64,000 nucleotides of DNA from Clostridia bacterium. GTDB lineage: Bacteria > Bacillota > Clostridia > Oscillospirales > Acutalibacteraceae. The DNA lies in assembly GCA_017521425.1 (NCBI GenBank), contig JAFXCQ010000004.1, positions 1 through 64,000 of the forward strand, in the 5' to 3' direction. The translations under genes were made by a program, and so were the position numbers. Every line of letters starts with the position of its first letter. The first letter of the stretch is position 1. Below the pieces are notes generated by a model. That model was given only the letters and a program-made list of their open reading frames with translations. It was not told the origin of the DNA and searched no databases. Shown in pieces: positions 16,907 through 27,555 of this stretch.

Positions 16907-19321
16907 TTAACCCCTGTATAATGAAGTAATTTCGAGTAATGGCTCTCTGTACTTCTTCGGTACTTTATTTAAGAACAAGTCATCCTTTAACACTTCATTA
17001 AATAATCTTTTGTTTTCGTTGTTTATCTGGAATTTTGAAATTACATCAATAAGCTCTTCCTTCTTTTCTTTGTTAGAAAGGAATGTGCAAACTGAAAGAT
17101 TAACTGTAATTTCATCATTTGCAGTAACATCTTCTACAAAAATTTCAACAAATCCGTTTTTATCTTTTCTTTCAAATGCTTTCTTTTCACCATTAGCATT
17201 AACTGTAATTTCACCGTCAACAATATCACGGAATTTTAAGAGATAATTTCTCTTTTCAGGTACAACAGATGTATCGCCCTCTGCCTTTGCAATAACGAAT
17301 GTAACTGTTGAATTATCTTCTTTTACGATAAATGGTGTTTCGCAATATGCACCATTCTGGAAGCTTAAAGTTGCACCATCATCTTCATAGAGACGGAATT
17401 CATTATTACCTCTGAAAATAAGAAGCTCTAAATCCTTTGGATTTTCAACGGTATTATCTTTGTCATTCTTGCTCATAGGAATAATTGCACCCTCTTTTGC
17501 AAGAACAGGAATTGTGCTTATATCTCTGAACATTTTAACAACAGAATTGCCACTATAAATTCTACCATTATAAATATCAGTATATCTTCCCTCTGGTAAC
17601 CACACCTTTGCACTCGCCATACCAATTTCTGCATTTGTATGTTCTGTAATAGGTGCTACAATAAGCTCTGTACCGAAGAAATATTCATTTTTTACTTTGT
17701 AAGCATTTTCCTCCTGTGGATATGTGTAATACATAGGCTCACAAATCGCCCTACCGTCTTTTTGAGTACGGCGGTTCATTGTATAAATGTACGGAAGAAG
17801 CTTATGTCTGAAACGAAGATTTTCAGTTGCAATCTTCTCAATTGGTGCACTGTATTTCCAAGGCTCTTTACCCATAAATTCATTTGCAGTTGAGTGAAGA
17901 CGCATAACAGGGCTGTAAATACCGAATTGTACCCATCTTATGTAAAGCTCGTCATCTTTTTTACCCCAACAGTGACCGCCGATATCATGGCTCCACCAAG
18001 GGTAGCCAACATTAGATGCAGTAGCAGTAAAGTAAACCTGAAAATCGAGACTTGACCATTTTTGAGTAGTATCTCCACTGAAGCCTAACGGATAGCGCTG
18101 ACTACCTGCACCTGCAAAACGGGAGAGAATTAAAGGACGGTTGTTATCTTTTGCATTATCAAGGAAGTGATAATGGTTAAGTGCCCAGAGTGGATCAAGA
18201 CCTTTGATTTTTGTGCGTGTACCTTGTTGCCAGTCAATCCACCAGAAATCAACACCCATTTTTTCCATAGGGTGATGAAGCACCTTGAAATAATGCTCAA
18301 CAAATTTTTCGTCTGTAATATCAAACTGAACAGGTTCTTTTGTTTTTGGGTCCTGTCCCATTTTTTCGCACATTTCTTCGTAGCAATCTTCATACCAACG
18401 GACACCTTGTGATGGGTGAAGGTTAAATGTAACCTTGTAGTTGTCATCCTGTAATTTTTTAAGGAAGCCTTGTGGGTCAGGGAATAAATCTGTGTTGAAG
18501 CTGTAACCAGTCCAGCCAACTGACCATACATCATAAATATATTCCAGAAAGTTAAGGTGAGTTGATGGCTTAACAACATCCTTACCGAATTTTTTGCGGA
18601 TATCTACCCAGTGCCAGTCCATATCTACAGTAGCAACTGTAATCGGGATTTCTTCTGCCTTGAATCTATCCATAAGCTTTAAGTATTCTTCCTGGGTGTA
18701 TGCTTTATATCGGCTCCACCAGTTAGAAAGTGCATAACGAGGAATAAGTGGGGTTTCGCCTGTTAATTTATATAAATCGCGTGTTGCACCAATGTAATCG
18801 TAGCCATAAGCAAAGTAATATTCATCTTTGCCCTTTGCTTTTCTTGGTAAAATTTTACCATCATCTGTTAAAATAAGTGTTTTGCTGTCATCTAAAACTG
18901 CAACACCATCTTTTGAACAGACACCATCACCTAAAGTGATAATACCCGCAGTAACATCAAGTGTACGACAAGTACCCTTTAAGTTACCGCTATAATAATC
19001 TGTAACAACTCTGCCATCACGAAGCTTTATTCTTACCATTTTCTTTTCTGTAAAAGAATAAAGGAAGTTACATTTTGTAGTTTTGATTTCTACATAACCA
19101 TTACCATTTTTGACCTCAAAGCGTGGCTCATCAAAGTCTCTGAACCATACTGCCTGTGTAGGCTCATCGCAGAAAACTCCGTTTTGTGATTCTTCAACGC
19201 GCACCATACAAGGAGTAAGAACAGTAATTCTTGTGTTACCTTTTAAAATAATGTGACTGTCCTTTGCCTTTGGAGATGTCTCGATTTTGAATTTGTCAAA
19301 ATATCTTTCCATATTATTCAC
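16907..19321 (-). CDS. Glycoside hydrolase family 31 (alpha-glucosidase/alpha-xylosidase type)
   Basis: 804 residues. Modules: N-terminal beta-sandwich (1-190), catalytic TIM barrel (about 200-540), C-terminal beta domains, then a helical extension. GH31 hallmarks are VDMDWHW, the nucleophile region [10 protein letters not shown] near 358-366 (Asp in WIDW), and the acid/base region GFSGDT near 411. No signal peptide, so it acts inside the cell on imported oligosaccharides. The specificity (glucosyl, xylosyl or galactosyl) cannot be told. Its start overlaps the upstream FAD oxidoreductase gene by 8 bases. Confidence 0.88.
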   Translation of the reverse strand: MNNMERYFDKFKIETSPKAKDSHIILKGNTRITVLTPCMVRVEESQNGVFCDEPTQAVWFRDFDEPRFEVKNGNGYVEIKTTKCNFLYSFTEKKMVRIKLRDGRVVTDYYSGNLKGTCRTLDVTAGIITLGDGVCSKDGVAVLDDSKTLILTDDGKILPRKAKGKDEYYFAYGYDYIGATRDLYKLTGETPLIPRYALSNWWSRYKAYTQEEYLKLMDRFKAEEIPITVATVDMDWHWVDIRKKFGKDVVKPSTHLNFLEYIYDVWSVGWTGYSFNTDLFPDPQGFLKKLQDDNYKVTFNLHPSQGVRWYEDCYEEMCEKMGQDPKTKEPVQFDITDEKFVEHYFKVLHHPMEKMGVDFWWIDWQQGTRTKIKGLDPLWALNHYHFLDNAKDNNRPLILSRFAGAGSQRYPLGFSGDTTQKWSSLDFQVYFTATASNVGYPWWSHDIGGHCWGKKDDELYIRWVQFGIYSPVMRLHSTANEFMGKEPWKYSAPIEKIATENLRFRHKLLPYIYTMNRRTQKDGRAICEPMYYTYPQEENAYKVKNEYFFGTELIVAPITEHTNAEIGMASAKVWLPEGRYTDIYNGRIYSGNSVVKMFRDISTIPVLAKEGAIIPMSKNDKDNTVENPKDLELLIFRGNNEFRLYEDDGATLSFQNGAYCETPFIVKEDNSTVTFVIAKAEGDTSVVPEKRNYLLKFRDIVDGEITVNANGEKKAFERKDKNGFVEIFVEDVTANDEITVNLSVCTFLSNKEKKEELIDVISKFQINNENKRLFNEVLKDDLFLNKVPKKYREPLLEITSLYRG

Positions 19322-20897
19322 CTTTTTCGTTTATTTCTTCGTGATATTCTTTTTCTGTATTCACATTCCAGATATCTGATTTATCTGGACTATTTTTTAT
19401 TATTGCTTTACTTGCTTCAATACCTGTAAGCATTGAATGGTCCATATTATTATATCTGTGCTGACCATTTCTGCCGACACAATAAAGATTATTGATTGTA
19501 TCAAGATAATTTTTAACTTTATAAAAATCTTTATATGTGCCAAAGTATGCCGGGTATGCTTTTTTCACCTTTGTTGTGAAGCTGTCTATAATGTTTTCTT
19601 TTTTAATAATGCCGATTTTTTCTAATTCATTACTCGCAAATTCAATGAATTTTTCGGGTGACATATTCCATAAATCATCATTTTCATTACAGAAATATTC
19701 AAGCCCTATCCATATATGCTCTTTAAAATCATCAACCATATAAGGTGACCAGTTATTAAAAATCTGCAATCTGCCAAGTTTTACATTTCGCTCTTGCACA
19801 TATATCCAACAATCAGGTACATTGTTGTTTATAGTTTTAATATCTGTTTTATTTTCTATTTCTAATTTCTTTAACAAAAGACCAACAGTAATAAAATCAC
19901 GATATGGTAAATTTACTGCTATTTCTTTTTCTTCTTCTGGAAATTCTTCTATTGAATTTGCCAAATCTTTAATTGGCATTGATGAAACAAGATAATCGCA
20001 GAAAATTTCTTCCTGTTTTTTAAAGTCACTTGATTTTTCGTCGGTGTTTTCTATTATAACAGATTTTACTCTGTCACCGTCAAGATTTATTTTTATTACT
20101 TTCTGATTTGTCTTTAATTCTGCGCCTTTTTCCTTGCAGATACAAGAAAGCTTTTCCCACATCTGCCCGGGCCCGAATTTTGGGTAATAAAATTCTTCTA
20201 TAAGTGAGGTTTCAACATTTTTACTGTTTTTACTGAATGGTTTTTTAAGAGCATTAAGAATAACTTTAGTTATTGAAAGTCCTTTTACTCTTTGTGCACC
20301 CCAGTCAGCAGAAATGTTTTTTGGGTGAACACCCCAGAGCTTTTCTGTGTAATCTTCAAAGAACAACTCATAAAGTGTCCTGCCGAAACGATTTATATAA
20401 AAATTCTCTAAAGAATCCTCGGGCAATTTTTTTACGGTGCTTTTTAAATAATCCACACCTGCAAAAAATGTATTTTTCAAACCCATATTTATAAAAGTCT
20501 GTGGCTTTAAAGAAATAGGGTAATCAAAAAATCGGTTTCTGTAATAAATTCGCGAGATTCTGTTTCTTATAAGAAATACATCGTCTTGTTTTTCGGGGTC
20601 TGCATTATTGCTTTTAAAAAATGATTTTTCTCTGTTTAATATAATATCATCTTTAGCAGGTGCGCTCTGGAGTGGCAAGACTTCCTGCCATAAATCCATA
20701 ACGCGTTTATCCTTTGAGAAAAATCGGTGACCGCCTATATCTATTCTGTTGTCTTTATATTTTTCTGTTCTTGAAATTCCACCGATAAATTCGCTTTCTT
20801 CAATAATAATCGGTTTTATTTCCTTACTTTCCTTTAACAAGGAATAAGCACAGGTAAGCCCCGCAGGACCTGCACCTATAATTACAACATTTTTCAT
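19314..20897 (-). CDS. FAD-dependent oxidoreductase (UDP-galactopyranose-mutase/protoporphyrinogen-oxidase-like)
   Basis: 527 residues. N-terminal Rossmann motif [13 protein letters not shown] (8-20) and the second FAD motif [21 protein letters not shown] place it in the flavin amine-oxidase superfamily. A C-terminal FAD-contact segment reads [19 protein letters not shown]. The [13 protein letters not shown] segment and 500-residue length resemble the proteins usually annotated as NAD(P)/FAD-dependent oxidoreductases near cell-surface polysaccharide genes. The substrate is unknown; a role on nucleotide sugars is possible. It overlaps the GH31 gene and follows the amidohydrolase by 13 bases. 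Confidence 0.75.
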   Translation of the reverse strand: MKNVVIIGAGPAGLTCAYSLLKESKEIKPIIIEESEFIGGISRTEKYKDNRIDIGGHRFFSKDKRVMDLWQEVLPLQSAPAKDDIILNREKSFFKSNNADPEKQDDVFLIRNRISRIYYRNRFFDYPISLKPQTFINMGLKNTFFAGVDYLKSTVKKLPEDSLENFYINRFGRTLYELFFEDYTEKLWGVHPKNISADWGAQRVKGLSITKVILNALKKPFSKNSKNVETSLIEEFYYPKFGPGQMWEKLSCICKEKGAELKTNQKVIKINLDGDRVKSVIIENTDEKSSDFKKQEEIFCDYLVSSMPIKDLANSIEEFPEEEKEIAVNLPYRDFITVGLLLKKLEIENKTDIKTINNNVPDCWIYVQERNVKLGRLQIFNNWSPYMVDDFKEHIWIGLEYFCNENDDLWNMSPEKFIEFASNELEKIGIIKKENIIDSFTTKVKKAYPAYFGTYKDFYKVKNYLDTINNLYCVGRNGQHRYNNMDHSMLTGIEASKAIIKNSPDKSDIWNVNTEKEYHEEINEKGE

Positions 20898-20910
20898 TAA
20901 ATTCCACCTG

Positions 20911-21738
20911 TTAAATATTTAATGCTCTTTTGAGATTTTCGCCTAAAATACCTCTTTTAGCATCTTCTGTAATCGGGAGATTTTTTATTCTCTCTATTGC
21001 ATTTTTGGTATATTCCACATCTTTATACGGAAAATCAAGACCAAAAATACTATTTTTTTCGCCTGTCTGATGAATCAATGTACATAAATCATCATCTGTA
21101 AGCGACCACGCACCTGCTCTTTTATTGCCGAGTGAATCTGTTTCCATAGCAATGCTTGTAAGACCTGCGTAAATATTTTCGCCCTTTCTACTGTTATTGT
21201 TCATGACTAAAAGAGCTTCTTTAAAGAAGCTGTAACCGCCCACATGCTCCATACTGAATTTTAAATCAGGAAAATTGTAGGCTACTTCGTCAAATAAAAG
21301 CATACTGTAATCTTTTATTCTGTGCCAGTGAAGTCCTGTATGGAATGAAATAAAAAGGCCTTGTTTTTCTGATTCGGCATAGACCTCAAAAAGCTCTCTG
21401 CCATCAACCTTTACTTCTTGTGCGGCAGGGTGAATTTTTATACCCTTAAATCCAAGCTCTTTTATTTCCTTTACTTGTTCGTTTACGGAACCTATATCAA
21501 AATTTATCGTACCGAAGCCGATTAAATTATTTTCGTTTTTAATTTCGCCATATAACCATTTATTCTGGTTAATTTTTATTCCCACACGTTCTGTCTGATG
21601 ATTAAAAGGCGCAAAGCAAACTGCCTTTTCAATATTACACTCTGACATAAGTTCTTTAAGATTTTCAAGTTGCGCATTATCTTTTGAACCTTTGGGAAAC
21701 AGATGCGCATGATTTGCAAAGATTTTGTATTCACTCAT
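20911..21738 (-). CDS. Amidohydrolase-2-family metal-dependent hydrolase
   Basis: 275 residues, a TIM-barrel hydrolase of the PF04909 type. Metal-ligand candidates are NHAHLFP at the N-terminus (HxH), [15 protein letters not shown] and the late Asp in GLDFPY. Such enzymes act as decarboxylases or lactone/amide hydrolases. The substrate is unknown. The start at 21738 (MSEYKIF) follows GGGTGA; it overlaps the end of the phosphatase gene by 8 bases. Confidence 0.78.
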   Translation of the reverse strand: MSEYKIFANHAHLFPKGSKDNAQLENLKELMSECNIEKAVCFAPFNHQTERVGIKINQNKWLYGEIKNENNLIGFGTINFDIGSVNEQVKEIKELGFKGIKIHPAAQEVKVDGRELFEVYAESEKQGLFISFHTGLHWHRIKDYSMLLFDEVAYNFPDLKFSMEHVGGYSFFKEALLVMNNNSRKGENIYAGLTSIAMETDSLGNKRAGAWSLTDDDLCTLIHQTGEKNSIFGLDFPYKDVEYTKNAIERIKNLPITEDAKRGILGENLKRALNI

Positions 21739-22477
21739 TATCGTCACCCATAAATGATAAGAAATCCATTAAGTCGCTTAAATCGTCATTATCGTCAATT
21801 GGTTCATCTTCTGGAATGTTACTGTAATAATCCCAGAGCATTTCTTCCTGATTCTGGGTTAATGGAGAAGCAGGAATATCGTTTATAACCTCTGCTTTTC
21901 GTGTTTTGCTCCAGAGAGATGGAGTAACTCTTATTGTGTAACCGCAAGCAGACGGACAAAGCCATTCTGTCATTGGCAATTCGGGTAAACCAAATGCAGA
22001 AAGAATTGACATTATAACTCCACCGTGTGTAAAAATAGCACAGCTTGTAGTACCAGTTTTAATAAGTCCATCAACTGTTTTTATAAATGTGTCGCAAACT
22101 CTTGTTGAAAATTCCTGATTGCTTTCACCATTCAACGGTTTTGCGTCAGGACCACCAGCTAACCACTCTGTAAATTCTTTATGTGGTGCCAATTCTTCTG
22201 CGGTAAGGTTTTCAAATTCACCAAAATCACACTCATCAAAACCACGCATTTCAATTGGTGTCTTGTCGGGATAAATCATTTTTGCTGTTTCTATACAACG
22301 CTTTAATGTGCTTGAAAACACTACATCTGCTGCCGGATAATCGTAATCCTTAAGCATAGTGTTTAACTGGTCGATACCCTCTTTACAGAGAGATTCGTCT
22401 GTATGACCTATGTATCTTCCTTCTAAATTTCCTTTGGTGTAAGCGTGTCTTATTAAGTGAATTGTGTAACTTTTCAT
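21731..22477 (-). CDS. Histidine phosphatase family protein
   Basis: 248 residues. Phosphohistidine catalytic motif LIRHAYTKGN with GRYIGHTD, SSTLKRCIETA and the second catalytic histidine in FTHGGVIM. This is the cofactor-independent-looking GpmB/CobC branch, which dephosphorylates small metabolites. The C-terminus is acidic (EPIDDNDDLSD). First gene of the minus-strand operon ending with rsmG, divergent from an XRE regulator whose likely operator lies between them. Confidence 0.85.
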   Translation of the reverse strand: MKSYTIHLIRHAYTKGNLEGRYIGHTDESLCKEGIDQLNTMLKDYDYPAADVVFSSTLKRCIETAKMIYPDKTPIEMRGFDECDFGEFENLTAEELAPHKEFTEWLAGGPDAKPLNGESNQEFSTRVCDTFIKTVDGLIKTGTTSCAIFTHGGVIMSILSAFGLPELPMTEWLCPSACGYTIRVTPSLWSKTRKAEVINDIPASPLTQNQEEMLWDYYSNIPEDEPIDDNDDLSDLMDFLSFMGDDNE

Positions 22478-22506
22478 TGCAATCTCCGTTCAAATGGTGT
22501 ATTATG

Positions 22507-22523
22507 TTATACAAATAGTATAA
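22507..22523. promoter_or_regulatory. Inverted-repeat operator candidate
   Basis: Perfect TTATAC-N5-GTATAA in the 69-base gap between the divergent phosphatase operon and the XRE regulator gene, so it could control both. Confidence 0.5.
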
Positions 22524-22546
22524 ATTTTAAGTAGGTGTTTTTACAA

Positions 22547-23155
22547 ATGGTAAATTATGCAGAACGACTTTATGAATTAAGAACTGAAAAAGGGTTAAGT
22601 CAGAAAGACGCCGCAAATGATTTGGGTGTTTCTCAGGCGCTTCTTTCACATTATGAAAAAGGCATAAGAGAATTCGGTCTTGATTTTTTAAACCGTGCCG
22701 CCGACTACTATAAAGTTACTACCGACTATATTTTAGGCAGAACTGACAGTAGAACAGGTCTTGAGTCTTCATTTTTCTTTGACCGAGAAGAAGACGGTAT
22801 ATATAATACCACAACTATATACCGTGCTGCAATATTTATTCACGAAAGAATGAACACTGGTTCTGCGTTAGCAGGAGACAGTGCCGACTTTTTATATTCT
22901 GTTGCTCTTTACAGAACACTTTTTGCAGCGGCACAAAAAGGTTACATACCCAAAAGATGGTTTTCATTACCACCTAAAATTGCAGAAAGTCTTCCTATGG
23001 CAGTAACAGAAAATATTCTTATGCATTTCCCAGACAAATCACCTAACGCAAAAAGATATGGTAACCCAGAACCTAAATCTATTGAAACTGTTATAAAAAC
23101 GGTTGAGAACTACATAAAAAAAGCGGCAACAGATATAGTAAAATCAGTTGAATAA
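22547..23155 (+). CDS. XRE-family transcriptional regulator
   Basis: 202 residues. Residues 4-58 form a Cro/CI helix-turn-helix (ERLYELRTEKGLSQKDAAN, then LGVSQALLSHYEKGIREFG and YYKVTTDYILGRTD). The remaining 140 residues have no recognised domain and may bind a ligand or mediate dimerisation. The ATG at 22547 has AGGTG 9 bases upstream; a GTG at 22535 overlaps that site. Divergent from the phosphatase-to-rsmG operon with the palindrome at 22507-22523 between, so autoregulation and control of that operon are plausible (inference). Confidence 0.85.
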   Translation: MVNYAERLYELRTEKGLSQKDAANDLGVSQALLSHYEKGIREFGLDFLNRAADYYKVTTDYILGRTDSRTGLESSFFFDREEDGIYNTTTIYRAAIFIHERMNTGSALAGDSADFLYSVALYRTLFAAAQKGYIPKRWFSLPPKIAESLPMAVTENILMHFPDKSPNAKRYGNPEPKSIETVIKTVENYIKKAATDIVKSVE

Positions 23156-23166
23156 TAAGACAGATA

Positions 23167-23204
23167 GGGTTGTGGCAAACAATGTTTGCTACAACCCGTT
23201 TTTT
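23167..23204. terminator. Bidirectional terminator between XRE gene and glgA
   Basis: GGGTTGTGGCAAAC / GTTTGCTACAACCC stem with T tract on the plus strand. Confidence 0.8.
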
Positions 23205-23209
23205 ATAAA

Positions 23210-24634
23210 TCAGCCTTTAAGAATCTCTTTGTACATTCTTATATATTCATTTGCAGATTTACCCCAGCTGTTATCGCTTTCCATAGCGCGTTTAACAAGG
23301 ATTTTCCAACCTTTTTTGTCACTATAGCCTTCACATGCTCTTCTTATTGCGTGTAACATTTCGTGAGCATTGTAATTTGCAAATGTAAAACCGTTACCCT
23401 CGTTGTCACCGCTATCTTTAACAGAGTCACGAAGACCGCCTGTTTCACGGACAATCGGAATAGAACCGTAACGCAAAGCAACCATTTGTGAAAGACCACA
23501 AGGCTCGCTTTTTGATGGCATTAAGAAAAGGTCTGTACCTGCATAAATTTTTCTTGCAAGGTCTGGTATAAAGCCTAAGCAAAGACCGACTTGTTCAGGG
23601 AATCTGCTTGCAAGACCTCTGAAGAAATCTTCGTATTCTGTATCGCCTGAACCTAAAACAACAAGCTGAATATCTGTTGTAGCTAAAAGCTCATCTAAAA
23701 CTGCTTTACATAAATCAAGACCTTTGTGAGAAACAAGTCTTGTTACCATACCCATAACTGGTGTATCTTTCTTTTCAGGAAGACCGAAGAATTTCTGAAG
23801 TTCTCTTTTATTTGTAGCTTTACCCGTCATTTTTTCTGCAGAATAGTTTTTGAAAATATCCTTATCTGTTTCTGGGTTATAATTTTCAACATCAATTCCG
23901 TTAAGAATACCTCGTAATTTAAAGCTACGCTCTTTGAGAATTGTATCAAGTCCGTGTGAATACCACGGGTCAAGAATTTCTTTTGCATAAGATGGACTTA
24001 CAGTTGAAACTGCATTTGCACATTCAATAGCAGCTTTTGCAAAGTTTACTGTGTCATCATACTCTATAAGATTTTTATGGCTGTAATCAAGACCTACAAC
24101 ATTATCAATAAGCTCTTTGCCATAAACACCCTGATATTGAATATTGTGAATAGTAAATACTGTTTTTATATTTTCATAGCCTGGTTGTGTAGCATAAATT
24201 GTACTGTAATAAAGTGGAGTTAATGCAGTCTGCCAGTCATTACAATGAATTACATCCGGTTTGAAATCAATATGTGGAATAATCTCCAATATAGCGCGTG
24301 AGAAAAATGCAAAACGCTCTGCATCATCATAATAGCCGTAAAGACCATCACGCTTGAAGTAATATTCATTATCAAGAAGATAATAAGTTACTCCGCCATA
24401 TTTTGCTTCAAAAATACCACAGTATTGTCTTCTCCACGCAACAGGAACAGAAATATTTGTAATGAATTTCATTGTATCTTTTAATTCCTGTTTTATTGTA
24501 CTGTAAAGCGGCATAACAACTCTGCAGCCTATAAGTCTTTTTCTTAATGCTTGTGGCAAAGAACCTGCAACATCAGCAAGTCCGCCACTCGCAGCAAATG
24601 GAAGTGCTTCACTCGCAGCATATAAAACTTTCAT
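23210..24634 (-). CDS. glgA: Glycogen synthase
   Basis: 474 residues, GT5. Transfers glucose from ADP-glucose to the growing alpha-1,4-glucan. The ADP-glucose loop SGGLADVAGSLP lies at 16-27 (KxGGL variant with S in place of K). HCNDWQT and the C-terminal SKSEPCGLSQMVALRYGSIP, with its E-x7-E-type motif, are intact. Last gene of the glgB-glgC-glgD-x-glgA operon. Confidence 0.96.
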   Translation of the reverse strand: MKVLYAASEALPFAASGGLADVAGSLPQALRKRLIGCRVVMPLYSTIKQELKDTMKFITNISVPVAWRRQYCGIFEAKYGGVTYYLLDNEYYFKRDGLYGYYDDAERFAFFSRAILEIIPHIDFKPDVIHCNDWQTALTPLYYSTIYATQPGYENIKTVFTIHNIQYQGVYGKELIDNVVGLDYSHKNLIEYDDTVNFAKAAIECANAVSTVSPSYAKEILDPWYSHGLDTILKERSFKLRGILNGIDVENYNPETDKDIFKNYSAEKMTGKATNKRELQKFFGLPEKKDTPVMGMVTRLVSHKGLDLCKAVLDELLATTDIQLVVLGSGDTEYEDFFRGLASRFPEQVGLCLGFIPDLARKIYAGTDLFLMPSKSEPCGLSQMVALRYGSIPIVRETGGLRDSVKDSGDNEGNGFTFANYNAHEMLHAIRRACEGYSDKKGWKILVKRAMESDNSWGKSANEYIRMYKEILKG

Positions 24635-24654
24635 ATTATCGCTCCTTTATTAAA

Positions 24655-25197
24655 TCATTGAGAAAAATTACTGAAATTGGACAGCATATCAAAAACGCCC
24701 GAAGAAAGCAGAACAATTAAAATAATTATTACCATAACAATAGGCAAACCAAGTTCAAGAATCAGTTTAATAAGCTGTGCTTTTTTGTATTTTGCAAATG
24801 AATCTTCTAACTTTTCAAGCCTTTTTACAAGGTTATTATATTGCTCTACAGAAATATTCGGAGTACCACTTATTTTAGTTTGTGGCTTACTTACCTCTTT
24901 TTTAATTTCTGCAAATTCATTACCTATTGTAGCGGGTGCGTCTTGGGCTTCGCTTTCTACAATATATTTTGATTTAAGAGAATTTATAGCATCAGAAATA
25001 TTTTTATCACGCACAATATCCTTTGAAACGATTGATTCAAGCCATCTTAATTGTGCTGTTGCTATATTTTCATCGGTATCAATTTTTTTAATCTGTTTAT
25101 CACAAAATGAGCAGACCTTTGCTTCGGTATTCTCTACTTTGCATAACACAAAATCAAGTTCATCGGTTTTACAACCGCAAAGTGGACAAACAGCCAT
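24655..25197 (-). CDS. Zinc-ribbon protein with C-terminal membrane helix, inside the glycogen operon
   Basis: 180 residues, function unknown. The N-terminus has CPLCGC at 4-9 and CSFC near 31, likely one zinc-binding ribbon. The middle is polar, with a short coiled-coil candidate (YNNLVKRLEKLEDSFAKYKK). One hydrophobic helix near the C-terminus (LGLPIVMVIIILIVLLSSG) gives a tail-anchored layout with the zinc ribbon in the cytosol. It lies between glgD (19-base gap) and glgA (20-base gap) with the same orientation, so it is co-transcribed and may place glycogen synthesis at the membrane. That role is inference. Confidence 0.7.
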   Translation of the reverse strand: MAVCPLCGCKTDELDFVLCKVENTEAKVCSFCDKQIKKIDTDENIATAQLRWLESIVSKDIVRDKNISDAINSLKSKYIVESEAQDAPATIGNEFAEIKKEVSKPQTKISGTPNISVEQYNNLVKRLEKLEDSFAKYKKAQLIKLILELGLPIVMVIIILIVLLSSGVFDMLSNFSNFSQ

Positions 25198-25216
25198 ATC
25201 TTTTACTACCTTTCAA

Positions 25217-26335
25217 TCAAATAACAATGTTTTTACCAACAATGAACGGATAGCTCTTATCACCTGAAAGCTTTTTGTTAGGTGTAATAACTGAATCCTT
25301 ATCCATAATTACACAGTTAAGATTTACATTTTCGCTTATAACTGAATCCTGCATAATAATTGAGTTTTCAACAACTGCACCACGGGCAATATGAACACCT
25401 CTGAAAATAACACTGTTTTTAACAGTACCTTCAATAATACATCCGTCTGCAACAAGCGAATTTTCAACCTTACTGTTTACACCATAACGAACAGGCATAT
25501 CATTACGCACTTTTGTGTAAACAGGTCTGTCTTTATTAAACAAGTCTTTTCTTATATCTTTTTCAAGAAGCGCCATATTTGCTTCAAAATATTTATTGAC
25601 ACTATCAATTTCACAGCCCCAGCCTGTAAATTCATAACCGTAAATATTAAGGTGGTCAACATTTTTCTGAAGAATATCTTTCTCAAAATTTTTAGCCCCG
25701 GCACTTAAAGCATCTGCAACTAAAGACTCTAACAACGCTTTTCTTATGAGCACCATACCTGTATTGAAATTTACATTCTCTTTATTCTGAGGGTTAACCG
25801 CAATAGCAGTTACTTTACTATTACCATCAACTGTTAATGATGTCATATTTTCAAGTTCAGGAAGATTGCCCTTTTTATAAACAATAGTAATATCTGCATC
25901 TTTTTCTGAATGGAAATCGAAAACTTTACTTAAATCAATATTACAAATAAAGTTTGTATCAGAAAGAAGAACATATTGTTCATTGCAAGATTTAATAAAA
26001 TCTTTAATTCTGCCAAGAACTTCTACTGTATTTGTAGAATCGAGTTCAGTTTGAGTTGGATTAAATGGAGGTAAAAGGTAGAGACCATCAACTTTTCTTG
26101 CTAAATCCCAAGGTCTGCCGTTACCAACATGGTCCATAAGTGAACGGAAGTGACTATTTGTAATAACACCAACTTTTGTAACTCCGCTGTTTACTAAGTT
26201 TGAAAGCACGAAATCAATAAGTCTGTATCTGCCACCATAGAGCATAGAACCCATAGTTCTTCTCTGAGTAAAATCTTTAAGACAAGAGTCATAAGAGTTA
26301 GAGTAAACTATTCCAAGAACATTTTTTGGCATCAT
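25217..26335 (-). CDS. glgD: Glucose-1-phosphate adenylyltransferase-like subunit GlgD
   Basis: 372 residues. GlgD is the Firmicute partner of GlgC; the hetero-oligomer is usually more active than GlgC alone. The nucleotidyltransferase fold is recognisable ([21 protein letters not shown]) with a C-terminal left-handed beta-helix. The N-terminal G-rich pyrophosphorylase signature GGxGxRL seen in GlgC is replaced by [20 protein letters not shown], as usual for the regulatory subunit. The start is at ATGATG (26335/26332), overlapping glgC's stop. Confidence 0.94.
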   Translation of the reverse strand: MMPKNVLGIVYSNSYDSCLKDFTQRRTMGSMLYGGRYRLIDFVLSNLVNSGVTKVGVITNSHFRSLMDHVGNGRPWDLARKVDGLYLLPPFNPTQTELDSTNTVEVLGRIKDFIKSCNEQYVLLSDTNFICNIDLSKVFDFHSEKDADITIVYKKGNLPELENMTSLTVDGNSKVTAIAVNPQNKENVNFNTGMVLIRKALLESLVADALSAGAKNFEKDILQKNVDHLNIYGYEFTGWGCEIDSVNKYFEANMALLEKDIRKDLFNKDRPVYTKVRNDMPVRYGVNSKVENSLVADGCIIEGTVKNSVIFRGVHIARGAVVENSIIMQDSVISENVNLNCVIMDKDSVITPNKKLSGDKSYPFIVGKNIVI

Positions 26336-27555
26336 ACACTTTCGCCCCCTTTCACATCTTCTGCAACTGTAACTTTTGCTTTTACTTTTGCATCTTTTCC
26401 TATTGTAATTCCTGAACCGATTACACTTACGCCCCATTCATCGAGATTCGCTACCTTTTCAGGATTTTCGCCAACTATTGCACCTTCTTCAATAACTGCA
26501 TTTTCTGCAACGATTGAATATTGAACAACTGCACCCTTTTTAACTACTGCACCTGGCATAACTATTGAGTAGTGAACAGTTGCACCCTCTTCAACAGTAA
26601 CATCTGAGAAAAGCACAGAATAATCTACATCACCCTCAATTTCACAACCTTCTGCAACGATTGAATTTTCAACCTTTGCTTTGTCAGAAATATATTGTGG
26701 TGCAGAAGAATCGCTTCTTCCATAGATTTTCCATGAATCATCTGCTAAATCTATATTTGCTTTAGGATTAAGAAGGTCTAAGTTTGCTTCCCAGAGAGAA
26801 TCGATTGTACCAACATCTTTCCAGTATCCTTCAAAACCATAAGCAAAAAGTCTTTCACCCGCTTCGTGCATTGCAGGAATAACGTTTTTACCAAAGTCGT
26901 TTGATGAATCAGGATTGTTTTCATCGTCTATAAGATATTTACGAAGCTTTTCCCAGGTGAACATATAAACACCCATAGATGCTTTATTGCTCTTTGGCTC
27001 TTTTGGTTTTTCTTCAAAAGCAGTAATTCTTCCGTCATCATCTGTAAACATAAGACCGAAACGAGAAGCCTCTTCCCACGGTACCTCGAGCATTGCAATA
27101 GTACAAGCCGCATCCTTTTCCTTGTGGAATTTAAGCATTTCTGCATAGTCCATTTTATAGATGTGGTCACCTGAAAGAACTGCAACATATTCAGGATTAT
27201 ATCTGTCAATAAAATGAATATTCTGATAAATTGCGTTTGCAGTACCCTTGTACCATTCCTGACCGTTTAATGCCTGATATGGTGAAAGTACATGAACACC
27301 ACCGCCGATTTCACGGTCTAAATCCCAGGTACTACCGCTACCGATATAATCATTAAGTACGAGTGGTTGATATTGAGTTAAAACACCAACTGTTGTAATA
27401 CCGGAGTTAGTGCAGTTTGATAATGGGAAGTCAATAATTCTGTATTTACCCCCATAAGGCACAGCAGGTTTTGCTATATTTTTTGTGAGAACTCCGAGTC
27501 TTGAACCCTGACCGCCTGCTAAAAGCATTGCTATACATTCAGTTCTTTTTGCCAT
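26332..27555 (-). CDS. glgC: Glucose-1-phosphate adenylyltransferase
   Basis: 407 residues. Makes ADP-glucose from ATP and glucose-1-phosphate, the committed step of glycogen synthesis. Catalytic signature [12 protein letters not shown] near 13-24, then [31 protein letters not shown] and EKPKEPKS. The C-terminal beta-helix repeats (for example [14 protein letters not shown]) carry the allosteric and oligomer contacts. Its ATG lies 17 bases inside the end of glgB and it overlaps glgD by 4 bases. Confidence 0.97.
   Translation of the reverse strand: MAKRTECIAMLLAGGQGSRLGVLTKNIAKPAVPYGGKYRIIDFPLSNCTNSGITTVGVLTQYQPLVLNDYIGSGSTWDLDREIGGGVHVLSPYQALNGQEWYKGTANAIYQNIHFIDRYNPEYVAVLSGDHIYKMDYAEMLKFHKEKDAACTIAMLEVPWEEASRFGLMFTDDDGRITAFEEKPKEPKSNKASMGVYMFTWEKLRKYLIDDENNPDSSNDFGKNVIPAMHEAGERLFAYGFEGYWKDVGTIDSLWEANLDLLNPKANIDLADDSWKIYGRSDSSAPQYISDKAKVENSIVAEGCEIEGDVDYSVLFSDVTVEEGATVHYSIVMPGAVVKKGAVVQYSIVAENAVIEEGAIVGENPEKVANLDEWGVSVIGSGITIGKDAKVKAKVTVAEDVKGGESV

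Noticed and set aside
18130-18579. 149-codon open frame on the minus strand inside the GH31 gene
   Set aside because: It runs in another frame of a clearly coding gene, has no ribosome site and no family resemblance.
27539-27555. glgB/glgC overlap taken as a frameshift
   Set aside because: Both proteins are full length and each start has its own ribosome site, so it is ordinary translational coupling.
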